In this document: in pieces, positions 15,682 to 23,276 of the stretch
Position numbering within the stretch: the stretch's first letter is position 1
Layout of the letters: each line of letters starts with the position of its first letter
Virus record (IMG/VR): IMGVR_UViG_3300046306_000001
Location: 1-31,074 of that record
DNA length: 31,074 nt
Source: a virus
Reading direction: 5' to 3' (one strand)
Position numbers and translations under genes: made by a program
The notes under the pieces: model-generated
Databases searched by the model: none
Seen by the model: only the letters and a program-made list of their open reading frames with translations
What the model was told of the DNA's origin: nothing

Positions 15682-16170
15682 TTAGATTATTATGTAACCC
15701 TGTGAATCTACTTTTTTGGCATTCCACAATGCAAAATATTGCGATGGTGTTTTTCCAAATGCTTTTTGAAAATGTGGCATATCAGGAAATTTTTTCCAAT
15801 CACCACCCCATTCCCAACCATACTTTTTAAACACGGCCACAACCTCCATCCAATCTGCTTTGCCATCCCCATCAAAATCTTTTTTCATATCCCATGAAAC
15901 AGATTTCGCATTAATTAAAACGATGTCAATTGCCAATCCGTAATTGTGTAAACTCAAACCCGGTTTTGCCTTTGAAACAATAATACCCGGCTTTGTTCTG
16001 CCCTGTGCATATATTGCCTCCTGTTCTTTAAATGTGCGCAATGTATGACTAAATCTGCAAAATGCTTTGCCTCTTAATGCGTCGCATATTTCATCATAAA
16101 TTGCGACAACCTCCGCACGCAATTTTGGGTGCATCAACTGAATCCGATCTAATGTTGTTTGATCTTTCAT
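15682..16170 (-). CDS. M15-family L-alanyl-D-glutamate-type peptidase, endolysin
   Basis: 162 residues. Zn-binding M15 motifs are visible: H75-x6-D82 in SLHNYGLAIDI, and a final PHFQ with H133, preceded by GWEWGGDW. These enzymes cut peptide bonds in the stem peptide of peptidoglycan, at the end of the lytic cycle. Residues 98-106 (DFDGDGKAD) match a DxDxDGxxD calcium-binding loop, so activity may be Ca2+-dependent. No signal peptide is present, so export needs a holin. The start overlaps the holin candidate gene by 4 nt and the stop is 1 nt from the spanin gene. Confidence 0.9.
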   Translation of the reverse strand: MKDQTTLDRIQLMHPKLRAEVVAIYDEICDALRGKAFCRFSHTLRTFKEQEAIYAQGRTKPGIIVSKAKPGLSLHNYGLAIDIVLINAKSVSWDMKKDFDGDGKADWMEVVAVFKKYGWEWGGDWKKFPDMPHFQKAFGKTPSQYFALWNAKKVDSQGYIII

Positions 16171-16457
16171 GATTCCTGTTCAATTTTCTTTTTTACCGGT
16201 TTGCCATGCTTTAATTTGTGATTTTCATCACGTAGATTTTCAATTTCAACGGTCAATTCATCAACCTTTTTGCTTAATTGATCGACTTTGGCCTCCAACT
16301 TCTCATTCATTTGCGTTACCATGTCAATCACACGTTGGGAGTTTTCTAATTGTATTGTACTAATATCTGCGTTTTCTTTTCGCTTACCTAATATCCATGA
16401 AATTACTGCCGTAATTGTCGATGATACAATACCGATGATGGCATCCCTTGTTTCCAT
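16167..16457 (-). CDS. Holin candidate (single membrane helix plus coiled coil)
   Basis: 96 residues. A single hydrophobic helix at about 6-23 (AIIGIVSSTITAVISWILG) is followed by a basic patch and a long coiled coil (about 36-80, MVTQMNEKLEAKVDQLSKKV) and a Lys-rich end. No sequence family is recognised, but a small membrane protein overlapping an endolysin by ATGA is the usual holin position. Such a coiled coil would lie in the cytoplasm or periplasm and could drive oligomerisation. Alternatives are an antiholin or a membrane anchor for assembly. Confidence 0.65.
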   Translation of the reverse strand: METRDAIIGIVSSTITAVISWILGKRKENADISTIQLENSQRVIDMVTQMNEKLEAKVDQLSKKVDELTVEIENLRDENHKLKHGKPVKKKIEQES

Positions 16458-16458
16458 T

Positions 16459-16899
16459 TTAAATTGTCTGTTGGATTTTATTACTGATTTCTACAATGCC
16501 ACGAAAATATGTGTGATCACGTTCATCATCCACCATGTATGTCGATGATTCTTTCACGCAGGTAAATACATTGAATCCATCCGCAGAAAGGTCAAAATAT
16601 CCATTTGATCGTGTTCTAATTAATTCTAAAATTCTATTGATTGCACTATTGGCTGTAATTTCACCGCCTGAATCTGATTGGAAACGTGTTACCACTTCAA
16701 TTCGTGTGATTGTTTCGGTAATAAATGATGACTGATTGAAATCTGTTTCATCAGATGAAATAGAATAAACCAAAATGTACGGAAATGATGCCGCAGATGG
16801 AACCCGGTTATAAACACCAAATGTCACACCGCCAATCACCACATTATTTGTCAAACGTGTAATGATTGCCTTGCGAATGAATTGTATTGGTTCTAACAT
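16459..16899 (-). CDS. Tail terminator / neck protein
   Basis: 146 residues starting MLEPIQFIRKAIITRLTNNV, with an alternating beta/helix pattern (YNRVPSAASFPYILVYSIS, then ETITRIEVVTRFQSDSG). This resembles DUF3168-type or gpU-like tail terminator proteins, which cap the tail tube and join it to the head. It follows the HK97-gp10-like gene with a 1-nt stop/start overlap and ends one base before the lysis cassette starts. The function is by position and fold pattern. Confidence 0.7.
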   Translation of the reverse strand: MLEPIQFIRKAIITRLTNNVVIGGVTFGVYNRVPSAASFPYILVYSISSDETDFNQSSFITETITRIEVVTRFQSDSGGEITANSAINRILELIRTRSNGYFDLSADGFNVFTCVKESSTYMVDDERDHTYFRGIVEISNKIQQTI

Positions 16900-17345
16900 T
16901 ATTTTGTTAATTGTTTAATTTTTGTTTCTAATCTGTCTGTCAAATTCCCTAATTCCTTTCGCAAATTTGTAAAGAAAAATGGCCGTGCCGGCAAATTTAC
17001 TTCCTTAATTCCTTTGCCTTTAAATTGTGCCGCATAACTTGCAGGAAATCCCAACTTTGTTAAATGACTCAAATTAACCTTTCTGCCTGTTCCAAATTCA
17101 ACATATGGTGCATATGGCGCACGTGAAAATATTACAACCGTGTTTTCATTCTGTCTTTCAAATCCGGTTTGATTTATCAAATTACCGGTGTCATGTCGGG
17201 CATCTGTTTTCATTCCGGCAACGGCAAACATTGCAGTTTTTACCAACTCATTTGATAATTCCTGTTTAGATAATTTACCCAATTCAGCAATTTTCTTTTG
17301 TAAATCTGACAATTGTTTTGGATCAACTCCGCTATTTTTTGCCAT
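16899..17345 (-). CDS. HK97 gp10-like tail completion protein
   Basis: 148 residues with an N-terminal helical part and the typical central block of this family: MKTDARHDTGNLINQTGF, then APYAPYVEFGTGRKV and a C-terminal ARPFFFTNLRKEL. Members of the HK97-gp10 group act at the head-tail joint or tail completion. Neighbouring genes overlap by one base on both sides, in the common order connector, closure, gp10, terminator. Confidence 0.85.
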   Translation of the reverse strand: MAKNSGVDPKQLSDLQKKIAELGKLSKQELSNELVKTAMFAVAGMKTDARHDTGNLINQTGFERQNENTVVIFSRAPYAPYVEFGTGRKVNLSHLTKLGFPASYAAQFKGKGIKEVNLPARPFFFTNLRKELGNLTDRLETKIKQLTK

Positions 17346-17689
17346 TATCCTGCAATTTTGGTGGCTGTCATTTTAACCCAAAAATTCTCAAACGTTTGAA
17401 AATTAGAATTAATTCGATATAATGCCGCAAATCCTTCTACACTCAATACATCCTCATTGGCAATCAAATCAGCCGTTTCCTTTCTGATTGTGATTTCGAT
17501 TTCTGTGGATAATAAACGGATGCCCATCTTTTCATCAATGGCACCCTTTGTTTCCTGAACACGGCACCATACGGTGTCAATTGTAACGTAACCGCCCGGT
17601 GTTGTGCCACCAAATCCATCTGATGTGCGTGCCAAACGTTTGATTAAAATACGTTGTTTCAATAAAGATGCCGTGTTCCCTGATGCCAT
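17345..17689 (-). CDS. Head closure protein (SPP1 gp16-like adaptor)
   Basis: 114 residues, small beta-barrel pattern: LLKQRILIKRLARTSDGFGG, then VTIDTVWCRVQETKG and EIEITIRKET. This is the usual look of phage head-tail adaptor / head-closure proteins that seal the connector after packaging. It is linked by one-base stop/start overlaps to the connector gene upstream and the gp10-like gene downstream. Confidence 0.85.
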   Translation of the reverse strand: MASGNTASLLKQRILIKRLARTSDGFGGTTPGGYVTIDTVWCRVQETKGAIDEKMGIRLLSTEIEITIRKETADLIANEDVLSVEGFAALYRINSNFQTFENFWVKMTATKIAG

Positions 17690-18198
17690 TATATAAATAC
17701 CGATTTTAATCCATCCAATAATTTTGCCGATGCACTTGGAACATCATTCACGGTCATACCGGTAACGAAATCCGTTCTATTATCGTAATATGTCGAAACC
17801 ATCATCAATAATGCCTGTTTTAAAATGCCATCATTCATTCCTGATGTGATAAAATCGATTTTGATGTTTGATCCTAATGGCCCAATTTCAACAATCGGAT
17901 CACCTAAACCATACACGGTGAATGTCGCCGCAATATCTTTGACCGTAACTGCATCAACGGATGCCACCGGGCCAAATGGCACATCAATAAACCCATCGTT
18001 TGAATAATCCAAAAAATAGGTGCGATCCTTTGAAATTATATCCCGGCTCATGTAGTTTTCTGCCGCTGTGTGTGCCGCTGAAATCATCAAATCAATTAAT
18101 GTATCATCAGCCGCTGTATCAATCCGGATGTAATTCTTACAATCTGTGCGTGATATAATTGGTGATCCAATTACACTATTAATCTTTATTTGCCGCAT
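17689..18198 (-). CDS. Head-tail connector protein (gp6-like)
   Basis: 169 residues with an N-terminal helical part (DDTLIDLMISAAHTAAENYM), a beta-rich middle (FIDVPFGPVASVDAVTV) and a C-terminal helix (ILKQALLMMVSTYYDNR), the pattern of HK97 gp6 / QLRG-family DNA packaging proteins. These rings bind beneath the portal. Gene order and spacing support the call. The start overlaps the preceding small gene by 20 nt. Confidence 0.88.
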   Translation of the reverse strand: MRQIKINSVIGSPIISRTDCKNYIRIDTAADDTLIDLMISAAHTAAENYMSRDIISKDRTYFLDYSNDGFIDVPFGPVASVDAVTVKDIAATFTVYGLGDPIVEIGPLGSNIKIDFITSGMNDGILKQALLMMVSTYYDNRTDFVTGMTVNDVPSASAKLLDGLKSVFI

Positions 18199-18451
18199 TC
18201 TTTTTTGCTTTTTGTCCTATGTGTCCGTAGATCATTTTTTGTTCCTTTGTTTCAACCTCTACGGCCTCCACTTTGGTTTCAATTTCAATGGCCTCCACAA
18301 TTGTTTCAACAATCTCTGCCTCTGCTTTGACTGCATAATTGTGTGCCAAATAATGTCTTTCAACATCAGCCGAAACCGTAACGATTTCACCGGCTTTGTG
18401 GTATCCTGTTTTGTTATCAAATACCGTTTTTCGCATTAAAACTTTGCCCAT
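18179..18451 (-). CDS. Small head-region hypothetical protein
   Basis: 90 residues from ATG at 18451 (MGKVLMRKTVFDNKTGYHKAG). The frame extends up to 18496, but that would start inside the capsid terminator and promoter, so the internal ATG is preferred. Residues 4-35 look beta-rich; the middle is a low-complexity Val/Glu/Ile/Thr/Lys segment (VETIVEAIEIETKVEAVEVE). It lies between the capsid and connector genes, where small head-decoration or connector accessories occur. No family recognised. Confidence 0.72.
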   Translation of the reverse strand: MGKVLMRKTVFDNKTGYHKAGEIVTVSADVERHYLAHNYAVKAEAEIVETIVEAIEIETKVEAVEVETKEQKMIYGHIGQKAKKNAANKD

Positions 18452-18470
18452 ATTTGTGCTATTTTTTGAA

Positions 18471-18478
18471 CAAATATA
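18471..18478 (-). promoter_or_regulatory. Promoter -7-like element after the capsid gene
   Basis: TATATTTG on the minus strand, directly after the capsid terminator and 19 bases upstream of the ATG at 18451. A TTG lies 15 bases further upstream, closer than the usual 19. It may restart transcription of the connector genes. Confidence 0.45.
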
Positions 18479-18508
18479 AAAAGAAAAGCCACCCAAAATT
18501 TAGGTGGC
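18478..18508 (-). terminator. Intrinsic terminator after the major capsid gene
   Basis: On the minus strand GCCACC (18508-18503) pairs with GGTGGC (18493-18488), followed by TTTTCTTTTT. It lies 28 nt after the capsid stop and probably keeps capsid mRNA separate from, and more abundant than, connector mRNA. Confidence 0.85.
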
Positions 18509-18535
18509 CTCTCTTAATTTGAATCTGTATTAAAA

Positions 18536-19732
18536 CTATACTCCGATAGCTGCAATATCAGTAGAGAATACTCCTTTGACAATTGCTAATGGTGCGTAGT
18601 TAGTTAATGCAATTCTTTCAACCAAACGAACGGTCACGAAACCATCACGTACGTTTGTTCCATCCTCACGGAAAAACTCTAATGAAAGGTTTTCGCGAAC
18701 CCACATTTGTGTTCCTAATGCAAAGTTTCCAACTAGGTATGTTCCTGCTGTAATCGCTGTGTTTAATACAACCGGTATTCCTAAGAATTGTGGTTGTAAA
18801 CCCATGTATGCTTGCTCTTGCAAATACTCATTGGTTGTTGCCTTCAATAATAAAATCTTATTGAAATCTGTTGGATTCAACATGATATGATCAGGACGGT
18901 AGTTTACCAATGCTAATTGGTTGATTGCTACGGTTAAAACATCAAATTGATTTGCTGCTGTGATTGCATCTGCAAATGCACCTGCTGCGAATGCTGTTGA
19001 TCCTGATGTTGAAATACCTGAAATGTTCGGTGCTGTACCATTACCATAAAGTAATTGTGCATCCTCAACGGTTAATAATTTCTCAGGCGCACGTGCCGCT
19101 AAATAAGATGTTAGCTGTGGTGTATCTGCTAACATTTCCTCAGAAATACGGAAATAAGTACCGATTTTCTGAACGTTTGCATCGAATGCTGTTAAATCAA
19201 AATCTGATTCAGTAAACGTTGATCCCTGTGCTGTTGCTGCTGCACCATTGTCGTATGCTGATTCACGTACATAACGAACAACATCAGATTGTGTTGAACC
19301 TTGTGCCAATAATTGGCGAACGTGTACCGGACGCGTTGGATCGTACTTAATACCCGGAACATATTGCGCAGGGATTACCTCACCTGTGAAATTGTTTGCA
19401 ACGGTCATGTCACCTGCTTTGATCTCAAATTTAGCTGAACGGCTGTTGCCATTTACTAAACCATCTAATGCACCCTTTGTGATGCCATCAATTAATGATT
19501 GCTTAAATGAATGTGCGTTTGCTCCTGATGCTGTTTTCTTTGCTGCAACCTCTGCGGCATCAATACGGCTGTGGATTTCTGTGAATTTAGTTTCTAAATT
19601 CTTGATTTCAGACTTTAATAATTCGTCTGCTTTACCTGTTGCTGATGCAACTGCTTGGCCTTCTGCTTTCGCAATACGGCTGTCAATAGCTGAATTTAAT
19701 TCATCTAATTGATTTTTGATTTCTTCTGTCAT
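18536..19732 (-). CDS. Major capsid protein, HK97 fold
   Basis: 398 residues, the usual size for HK97-type capsid proteins. Residues about 1-65 form a charged coiled coil (the delta/scaffold domain), followed by an Ala/Gly/Lys linker where the prohead protease would cut. The rest contains NFTGEVIPAQYVPGI near the start of the mature shell domain and TSYLAARAPEKLLTVEDAQL, and closes with REDGTNVRDGFVTVRLVERI, a common C-terminal pattern in this family. It follows the S78 protease gene directly (1-nt gap), and is bracketed by its own promoter candidate and a strong terminator, as expected for the most abundant phage protein. Confidence 0.93.
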   Translation of the reverse strand: MTEEIKNQLDELNSAIDSRIAKAEGQAVASATGKADELLKSEIKNLETKFTEIHSRIDAAEVAAKKTASGANAHSFKQSLIDGITKGALDGLVNGNSRSAKFEIKAGDMTVANNFTGEVIPAQYVPGIKYDPTRPVHVRQLLAQGSTQSDVVRYVRESAYDNGAAATAQGSTFTESDFDLTAFDANVQKIGTYFRISEEMLADTPQLTSYLAARAPEKLLTVEDAQLLYGNGTAPNISGISTSGSTAFAAGAFADAITAANQFDVLTVAINQLALVNYRPDHIMLNPTDFNKILLLKATTNEYLQEQAYMGLQPQFLGIPVVLNTAITAGTYLVGNFALGTQMWVRENLSLEFFREDGTNVRDGFVTVRLVERIALTNYAPLAIVKGVFSTDIAAIGV

Positions 19733-19733
19733 G

Positions 19734-20417
19734 TTATTTTGACTTAATTTTTTTGTTTAAATATAAAAATATTTCGGAAATTTCAACCTGCTTGATTTCC
19801 GGCACGGTGACAATTTCTGCCGGCCGTGTGGTTATATCCACAAACAATGATTTTAATTTCATCAACTCACCTTCAATTGCGTACCCCAATTCATCGGATA
19901 CGTTTTCTTTTTTAATCATTTTGGCTAAAATGTCGAAACGTTTTGCCAATAAATCCTGATTAATTTCACCCTTTGCATCTGTGATCAATGCCATTGGATT
20001 TGCTGCCAATGTAACGCATGATATTTCGTACAATTTACATTCCTTTAATAAACGGACACCATCTGCCCGGTTTTCCTTAATGATTGGCATAATACCAACG
20101 GAATTTTCCGTGATCACACCATTTTTCATTAGTAATAAAATATCCTCACCCATTCTCGTTTTTGGAACTTGCGCCACAAAATACAATCCGGTGCCATCCT
20201 CACGTAATTCCGTGAATTTGCCCAATGGTTGATCGATTCTGTGTTGATTGCAATATCTAACACGTGAACCGTTTTCCTGCAATGTTTTGGTGTATGCTCC
20301 TGCCAATATGATGTCATTGTCTGAATCTATATTGCCAAAAATTGATCCATAACCCGAAACAATACCGTTTGTTTCATCTATGTCATCAATACCAATCGAT
20401 GTTTGTTTGTAAATCAT
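19734..20417 (-). CDS. Prohead maturation protease, HK97 family (S78)
   Basis: 227 residues with the S78 layout: N-terminal SGYGSIFGNIDSDNDII, catalytic His in YCNQHR (H59), catalytic Ser in ITENSVGI (S106), and the third acid in KLYEISCVT (E131), followed by NPMALI. It processes the capsid delta domain and itself during head maturation. The C-terminal ~60 residues are less conserved and may bind the scaffold. It sits between the gpF-like head gene and the capsid gene. A 24-bp dyad element is just upstream. Confidence 0.92.
   Translation of the reverse strand: MIYKQTSIGIDDIDETNGIVSGYGSIFGNIDSDNDIILAGAYTKTLQENGSRVRYCNQHRIDQPLGKFTELREDGTGLYFVAQVPKTRMGEDILLLMKNGVITENSVGIMPIIKENRADGVRLLKECKLYEISCVTLAANPMALITDAKGEINQDLLAKRFDILAKMIKKENVSDELGYAIEGELMKLKSLFVDITTRPAEIVTVPEIKQVEISEIFLYLNKKIKSK
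19758..19786 (-). promoter_or_regulatory. Promoter candidate for the major capsid gene
   Basis: On the minus strand TTG (19786-19784) is followed after 18 bases by TATATTTA (19765-19758), one mismatch from TAnnTTTG, within the 3' end of the protease gene. It lies 25 bases before the capsid ATG at 19732. Confidence 0.5.
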
Positions 20418-20433
20418 ATTCTATCCTTTGCCC

Positions 20434-20457
20434 AAAATTAGTCAAATAGCTAATTAG
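20434..20457 (-). promoter_or_regulatory. 24-bp dyad element, copy 2
   Basis: It differs by one base from 3196-3219: AATTAG (20436-20441), 8-bp spacer, CTAATT (20450-20455). It sits in the 63-bp gap between the gpF-like gene and the protease, ending 17 bases upstream of the protease ATG at 20417, the same distance as copy 1 from its gene. Confidence 0.62.
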
Positions 20458-20480
20458 AAAACTAAATGCAAAAATTAATT

Positions 20481-21533
20481 TTAACCGCCTAAATTTTCAT
20501 CAGCAATAATTGCACCTGTTGCGCCTGTTATTACATCGGCATTTATGATTGCATCAATTACGGTTGCCTGTGCTATACCAAAACCAATGTTTGTAATTGG
20601 TGCGCCAATTGTATTTGCCCCTTCCATTGGTAATACAATCATTGAACAACGGCAATTGATTACATTGCTTGCTGATCCCTCCGGATCTCCCGGCCTTTGT
20701 AATGATTCGCCACCAACTTTAAATTTGCTATTAAATGGCACCATCTGATTATTTGCTGCCTTATGTGCATCTCGTACCCTTGCATCATATCCTGATTTCC
20801 ATGTTTTAGTCATATCCTGACCGGGAAATAAATTCAATGCTGCCTGCTCTGTTGCATAATTGGCTGCGTTTGTTGCCTCTGTACGGACAATCCTGCGTGC
20901 CTGATAATCGGCCAAACCATTAAATTTTTGACGCAACATCTTTGATTGTACAACCTCACCTGCTGACATGAATATCGGATCAGCCATAAATTGCCTGATT
21001 GTGTTTGTCAATGTTGCCTGTGCTGTGGATGATACTAACGTAACACGTTGCCCTGCCACCTGATTTCCCATAAACGCAAATGCATTTGCCCAAATGGATT
21101 GCATATTGCCCACATCTGCTTTGGGTAAATATTTTTCAATGTTTTTTGAATACCAATTGGCAAATTGTAAACCGATTTTGGAATACATGGCCTCATACAT
21201 ATCAATGTATTTGGCATCCTGAAAAAATCCCTGTGCTGATGCAGGTGTCATTGCCTTAACCTTCAAAAATAGATTAATGGCATCATTATATTCTGCTTTA
21301 TAAAATTCTGTAAAATCACGAACTGATGTGCGTTCGGCTTTTGTCAATTGGTTTTCGAAATCATCCGCCCAATTTTCCTGCGCTTTTGTTTCTTTCTGCG
21401 GATTAAATAAATTGCTACACACCGCCACACGTTGATCAATGGTGCCAAAATCATTGACAATATTAGGATCAACAACACAACGGCCCATGAAATTATTTTG
21501 GCTTTCGCCATAACTAGGATTCGGTAATGGCAT
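20481..21533 (-). CDS. Head morphogenesis protein, Mu gpF-like
   Basis: 350 residues. The C-terminal half carries the gpF / minor-head signature: RRIVRTEATNAANYATEQAA, then KTWKSGYDARVRDAHKAANN, ending in the Cys-rich close NVINCRCSMIVLP. These proteins line the portal region or are injected. The N-terminus has an extra short module: MPLPNPSYGES, then FMGRCVVDP (C19) and DQRVAVCS (C39). I recognise it as a motif found in head-region proteins of other phages, possibly a metal-binding or docking peptide. The start overlaps the portal gene by 20 nt. Confidence 0.88.
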   Translation of the reverse strand: MPLPNPSYGESQNNFMGRCVVDPNIVNDFGTIDQRVAVCSNLFNPQKETKAQENWADDFENQLTKAERTSVRDFTEFYKAEYNDAINLFLKVKAMTPASAQGFFQDAKYIDMYEAMYSKIGLQFANWYSKNIEKYLPKADVGNMQSIWANAFAFMGNQVAGQRVTLVSSTAQATLTNTIRQFMADPIFMSAGEVVQSKMLRQKFNGLADYQARRIVRTEATNAANYATEQAALNLFPGQDMTKTWKSGYDARVRDAHKAANNQMVPFNSKFKVGGESLQRPGDPEGSASNVINCRCSMIVLPMEGANTIGAPITNIGFGIAQATVIDAIINADVITGATGAIIADENLGG

Positions 21534-23244
21534 CTATTTCCTTTATTTTCTTTATTGCCCAATCAACACCCTCACTTCCGCCCCATAAATTCCATGCAAC
21601 ATACCCTGCATCCTTCCACGGTGTGTCCTTATACTCATCAGCAATCGTTGCGTTTTGGCGATGGCGATTGAATTGTGCCATTCTGCTCACAATGTCACGA
21701 CTGATTTCATCACGATTTGCCAATTGTCTTGCACGTGTCCAACCTATTTCGGTGCCTCCACGAATTTCATCCGGGTATTCTTGTTTAAAATCCAACATCT
21801 TTTGTGCATTCAATGATGCTTTCTTTGGATAGTCATCGTACATCTTATTTGATGCCGCCTTTGTTGAATACTTAATGTCCAATGATTTTGGATTCTCCAA
21901 TGATGGCAATGATGGGTTCTGTGCCATTAAATTAGCCGGAATAAAATAATCATCCATAAACGCATTTTCTGTGTCCATTGCGTAATTCATTGCATCACGT
22001 TTTTCGTTTGGTGTAACCCACCACGCAGATGATAATTGTGTGACCAATTTATCAACTTCCTCCTGCATCTCGCTGATGGCCGTAAAATCAAAATCAATGA
22101 AATACTCATCACCATTACCGAATTTAGGTGCTAACCATCTGTTTAATTCATCACGTATTTTAATTAATTCAGGAATCACCGCATTTTGATATAAAGCCTT
22201 TTTGGCCTCCTTCATGTTGTTGTATGTCGATGAATCTGTATTATTTAGCAACTGAACCGGTATATTGTATATATTACACAAATCTTTGACGGTGCCATTG
22301 TATTGTTCAATTAATGATAAATCTGATGCAGATAAACCAAAATTTACCCAACTCAAATCCTTTGGTGTGATAATCACATCACCGGCATTGGATGCACCCT
22401 GATAATTTTTGCGGAATTTGTCTTTTAATGCCTGTGCCTGCACCTCTGTCAAATTACCATCCTTTGAAATCAACATACCACGTGATGTTTGATTCTGTAA
22501 ATATTTTAATCCGGTGGTGACTGCCTCATTGTTGGCGGATAATACCCTCAGACCGGCACGCAAAGGTGATTGTCCATATAGGTTTGATCCTGTGCTGTCA
22601 TAATCCGGATTAAAATCTTTTATGTGGCACACACTTTCGGGTGGAACCTCAATCATTGAATTGTATTGTATTTTGTATCCTGCCACCGGTTGCATTACAC
22701 CACCCGAAACAATCTCAACTAATTGAGACGGCAATGAATATAATTCCGTGAATTTACCCACGTTTGGCCCTGTATCTGGGCCAATTCCGTAAACATATCT
22801 GTTGCCGGTTAATTTACCAAATGCAACTAATTCGCCTAACCAAGCCGAAAACGATTGCGCAGGGTTTGGTCGTTTTAATAATGCTTCTAAATCGCTATCT
22901 GTGACTTCCTCAAATGCTCTTTTGCGTAGTATATTGGCTTTGTACATTGCATTTCCGTCCATTACACCGGATGTCATTGCTTTGTATTGCTTTGCTGATC
23001 CCTCATTTGTAACCCTATAAACAGTCATTGGAATGGTGGTTGCCGCCTTAACAATCAAATTAATGATTGAATAAATGGTTGCATTGCGTTGGTATCCATC
23101 ACGGATATATGTGGAATCTGCATCCTCATTGACAATGATATTTGTGCCTAGCCACGTATAAATCAATTTGTTGTATGCCGGATTCGTACCTGATCCCAAT
23201 GCTTTGGCAATTGTCTGCCGGAATGTATCAATCAATGATGCCAT
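21514..23244 (-). CDS. Portal protein with extra C-terminal domain
   Basis: 576 residues. The main body (about 1-440) is an HK97-family portal: YQRNATIYSIINLIVKAATT near the start, then GNRYVYGIG, SPLRAGLRVLSANNE, and KDLCNIYNIPVQLLNN before the family's final helical region. It forms the dodecameric ring for DNA entry and exit. Residues 468-576 look like a separate domain: MYDDYPKKASLNAQ, GWTRARQLANRDEISRD, MAQFNRHRQN and WNLWGGSEGVDWA. This resembles a small domain that I know as free-standing or fused to head proteins in other phages; its function is unclear. The 31-nt gap to TerL holds no promoter I can recognise. Confidence 0.9.
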   Translation of the reverse strand: MASLIDTFRQTIAKALGSGTNPAYNKLIYTWLGTNIIVNEDADSTYIRDGYQRNATIYSIINLIVKAATTIPMTVYRVTNEGSAKQYKAMTSGVMDGNAMYKANILRKRAFEEVTDSDLEALLKRPNPAQSFSAWLGELVAFGKLTGNRYVYGIGPDTGPNVGKFTELYSLPSQLVEIVSGGVMQPVAGYKIQYNSMIEVPPESVCHIKDFNPDYDSTGSNLYGQSPLRAGLRVLSANNEAVTTGLKYLQNQTSRGMLISKDGNLTEVQAQALKDKFRKNYQGASNAGDVIITPKDLSWVNFGLSASDLSLIEQYNGTVKDLCNIYNIPVQLLNNTDSSTYNNMKEAKKALYQNAVIPELIKIRDELNRWLAPKFGNGDEYFIDFDFTAISEMQEEVDKLVTQLSSAWWVTPNEKRDAMNYAMDTENAFMDDYFIPANLMAQNPSLPSLENPKSLDIKYSTKAASNKMYDDYPKKASLNAQKMLDFKQEYPDEIRGGTEIGWTRARQLANRDEISRDIVSRMAQFNRHRQNATIADEYKDTPWKDAGYVAWNLWGGSEGVDWAIKKIKEIDAITES

Positions 23245-23276
23245 CTGTATCGCTTTTTTTTCTCAAAAATACATAA

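Noticed and set aside
18452-18496. Longer start for the 90-residue head-region gene
   Set aside because: Would place the start codon inside the capsid terminator and upstream of the -7-like element.
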